Assembly: GCA_020342025.1 (NCBI GenBank)
Contig: CP070840.1
Location: forward strand, 159,823-165,629
Source: Deltaproteobacteria bacterium
GTDB lineage: Bacteria; Desulfobacterota; DSM-4660; Desulfatiglandales; HGW-15
DNA: 5,807 nt
Reading direction: 5' to 3'
Positions 5,362-5,807 of this stretch are shown one piece after another (within the stretch, counting starts at the first letter, position 1; each line of letters opens with the position of its first letter). The notes under the pieces are model-generated. The model saw nothing but the letters and a program-made list of their open reading frames with translations. It had not been told where the DNA came from and did not search any database. The translations under genes and the position numbers were made by a program.

Positions 5362-5807
5362 ATGGATCCTAGAGACGCATACCTGTCCAAGCCCTGGGTG
5401 AAGTACTACCCAGCGGGTGTTCCTGAAGAGGTAGAGGTTCCCGAGACATCCGTACATGGGCTTTTTGATCAAATGGTGGACAAGTACGGAGGCAAGACGG
5501 CGTTGATCTTTTACGGCAAAAAGATCAGCTACAAGAAACTCAGGGAGCTGATAGACCGGTTTGCCGCGGCTCTGGCTGACCTGGGCGTGGGCAAGGGCGA
5601 TACGGTGGCCATGTACCTTTTAAACTGCCCCCAGTATGTGATCGCCTATTTTGCCACCCTGAAGGTGGGTGCCAAGGTCACGCCCATCAGCCCGGTCTAT
5701 ACGAGCAAAGAGGTAAAGCACCAGATCGAGGACAGTGAGGCCAGGACCATTATCTGCGAGGATATCCTCTATGATAATGTGGAAAAGGCGGGTGCGGAGC
5801 TGGACAA
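5362..5807 (+). CDS. AMP-forming acyl-CoA ligase, N-terminal part (cut by window edge)
   Basis: The first 148 codons of an ATP-dependent acyl-CoA synthetase of the ANL (AMP-binding) superfamily are present. Such enzymes activate a carboxylic acid to an acyl-adenylate and then to the CoA thioester in the cytoplasm. The opening PWVKYYPAGVPEEV (residues 11-24) resembles FadD-like long-chain or aromatic acyl-CoA ligases. It is followed by the family's N-terminal elements: ISYKKLRELIDRFAAALADLGV (55-76 region), GDTVAMYLLNCPQYVIAYFATLKVGA (79-104 region), and TPISPVYTSKEVKHQIEDSEA (107-127 region). The ATP-binding YTSGTTG-type motif and the C-terminal domain lie beyond the window, so the acid cannot be named. 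The gene follows the permeases on the same strand across a 193-base repeat-bearing gap and is probably in the same operon. It links uptake to CoA activation of the imported acid, which is inference. Confidence 0.9.
   Translation, partial: MDPRDAYLSKPWVKYYPAGVPEEVEVPETSVHGLFDQMVDKYGGKTALIFYGKKISYKKLRELIDRFAAALADLGVGKGDTVAMYLLNCPQYVIAYFATLKVGAKVTPISPVYTSKEVKHQIEDSEARTIICEDILYDNVEKAGAELD

Noticed and set aside
5236..5472. 78-codon minus-strand frame across the LivM-ligase gap
   Set aside because: Its C-terminal part (GVLECWSNG) is simply the ACTCCA repeat read in reverse, and its start lies within the ligase gene.

Overview
The window looks like a chromosomal piece of a Desulfobacterota-type bacterium ('Deltaproteobacteria', perhaps a sulfate reducer or syntroph). 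This is inferred from gene content, the liv-type transporter plus acyl-CoA ligase arrangement, and two intergenic repeat families I associate with that group. No rRNA or marker gene is present to prove it.

Layout. A DUF362-family gene lies on the minus strand at 1-1058 and loses its 3' end at the window edge. It is divided from a plus-strand operon by a 633-base divergent intergenic region. The operon holds a periplasmic binding protein (1692-3011), a LivH-type permease (3254-4123), a LivM-type permease (4128-5168) and the first 148 codons of an AMP-forming acyl-CoA ligase (5362-5807, cut by the window edge). The two ATPases (LivG/LivF) that such a transporter needs are not in the window and may lie downstream of the ligase.

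Regulation and non-coding DNA. Two back-to-back promoter candidates (minus: 1134-1163; plus: 1203-1229) are separated by an interrupted dyad at 1159-1207 whose outer arms run into both -35 hexamers, which suggests one shared operator. The plus transcript would have a leader of about 450 bases without a convincing gene. The leader ends in a compact, possibly three-way-junction fold (1595-1644) shortly before the binding-protein ribosome binding site. Two of the operon gaps carry dispersed repeats: a long REP/MITE-like interrupted palindrome at 3064-3213, and an octamer array of ACTCCANN with an upstream inverted partner at 5239-5324.

How the genes work together. The binding protein would capture a solute in the periplasm, the LivH/LivM pair would form the membrane channel, and the ligase would convert an imported carboxylic acid to its CoA thioester. 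This makes an organic acid (fatty, aromatic or dicarboxylic) a more likely substrate than an amino acid, although the substrate cannot be read from the sequence. The most unusual coding feature is a four-cysteine zinc-ribbon-like tail (CX2C-X10-CX2C) on the LivM protein. I found no clearly new multi-gene system; the zinc-ribbon permease and the shared operator with a structured leader are the best leads.
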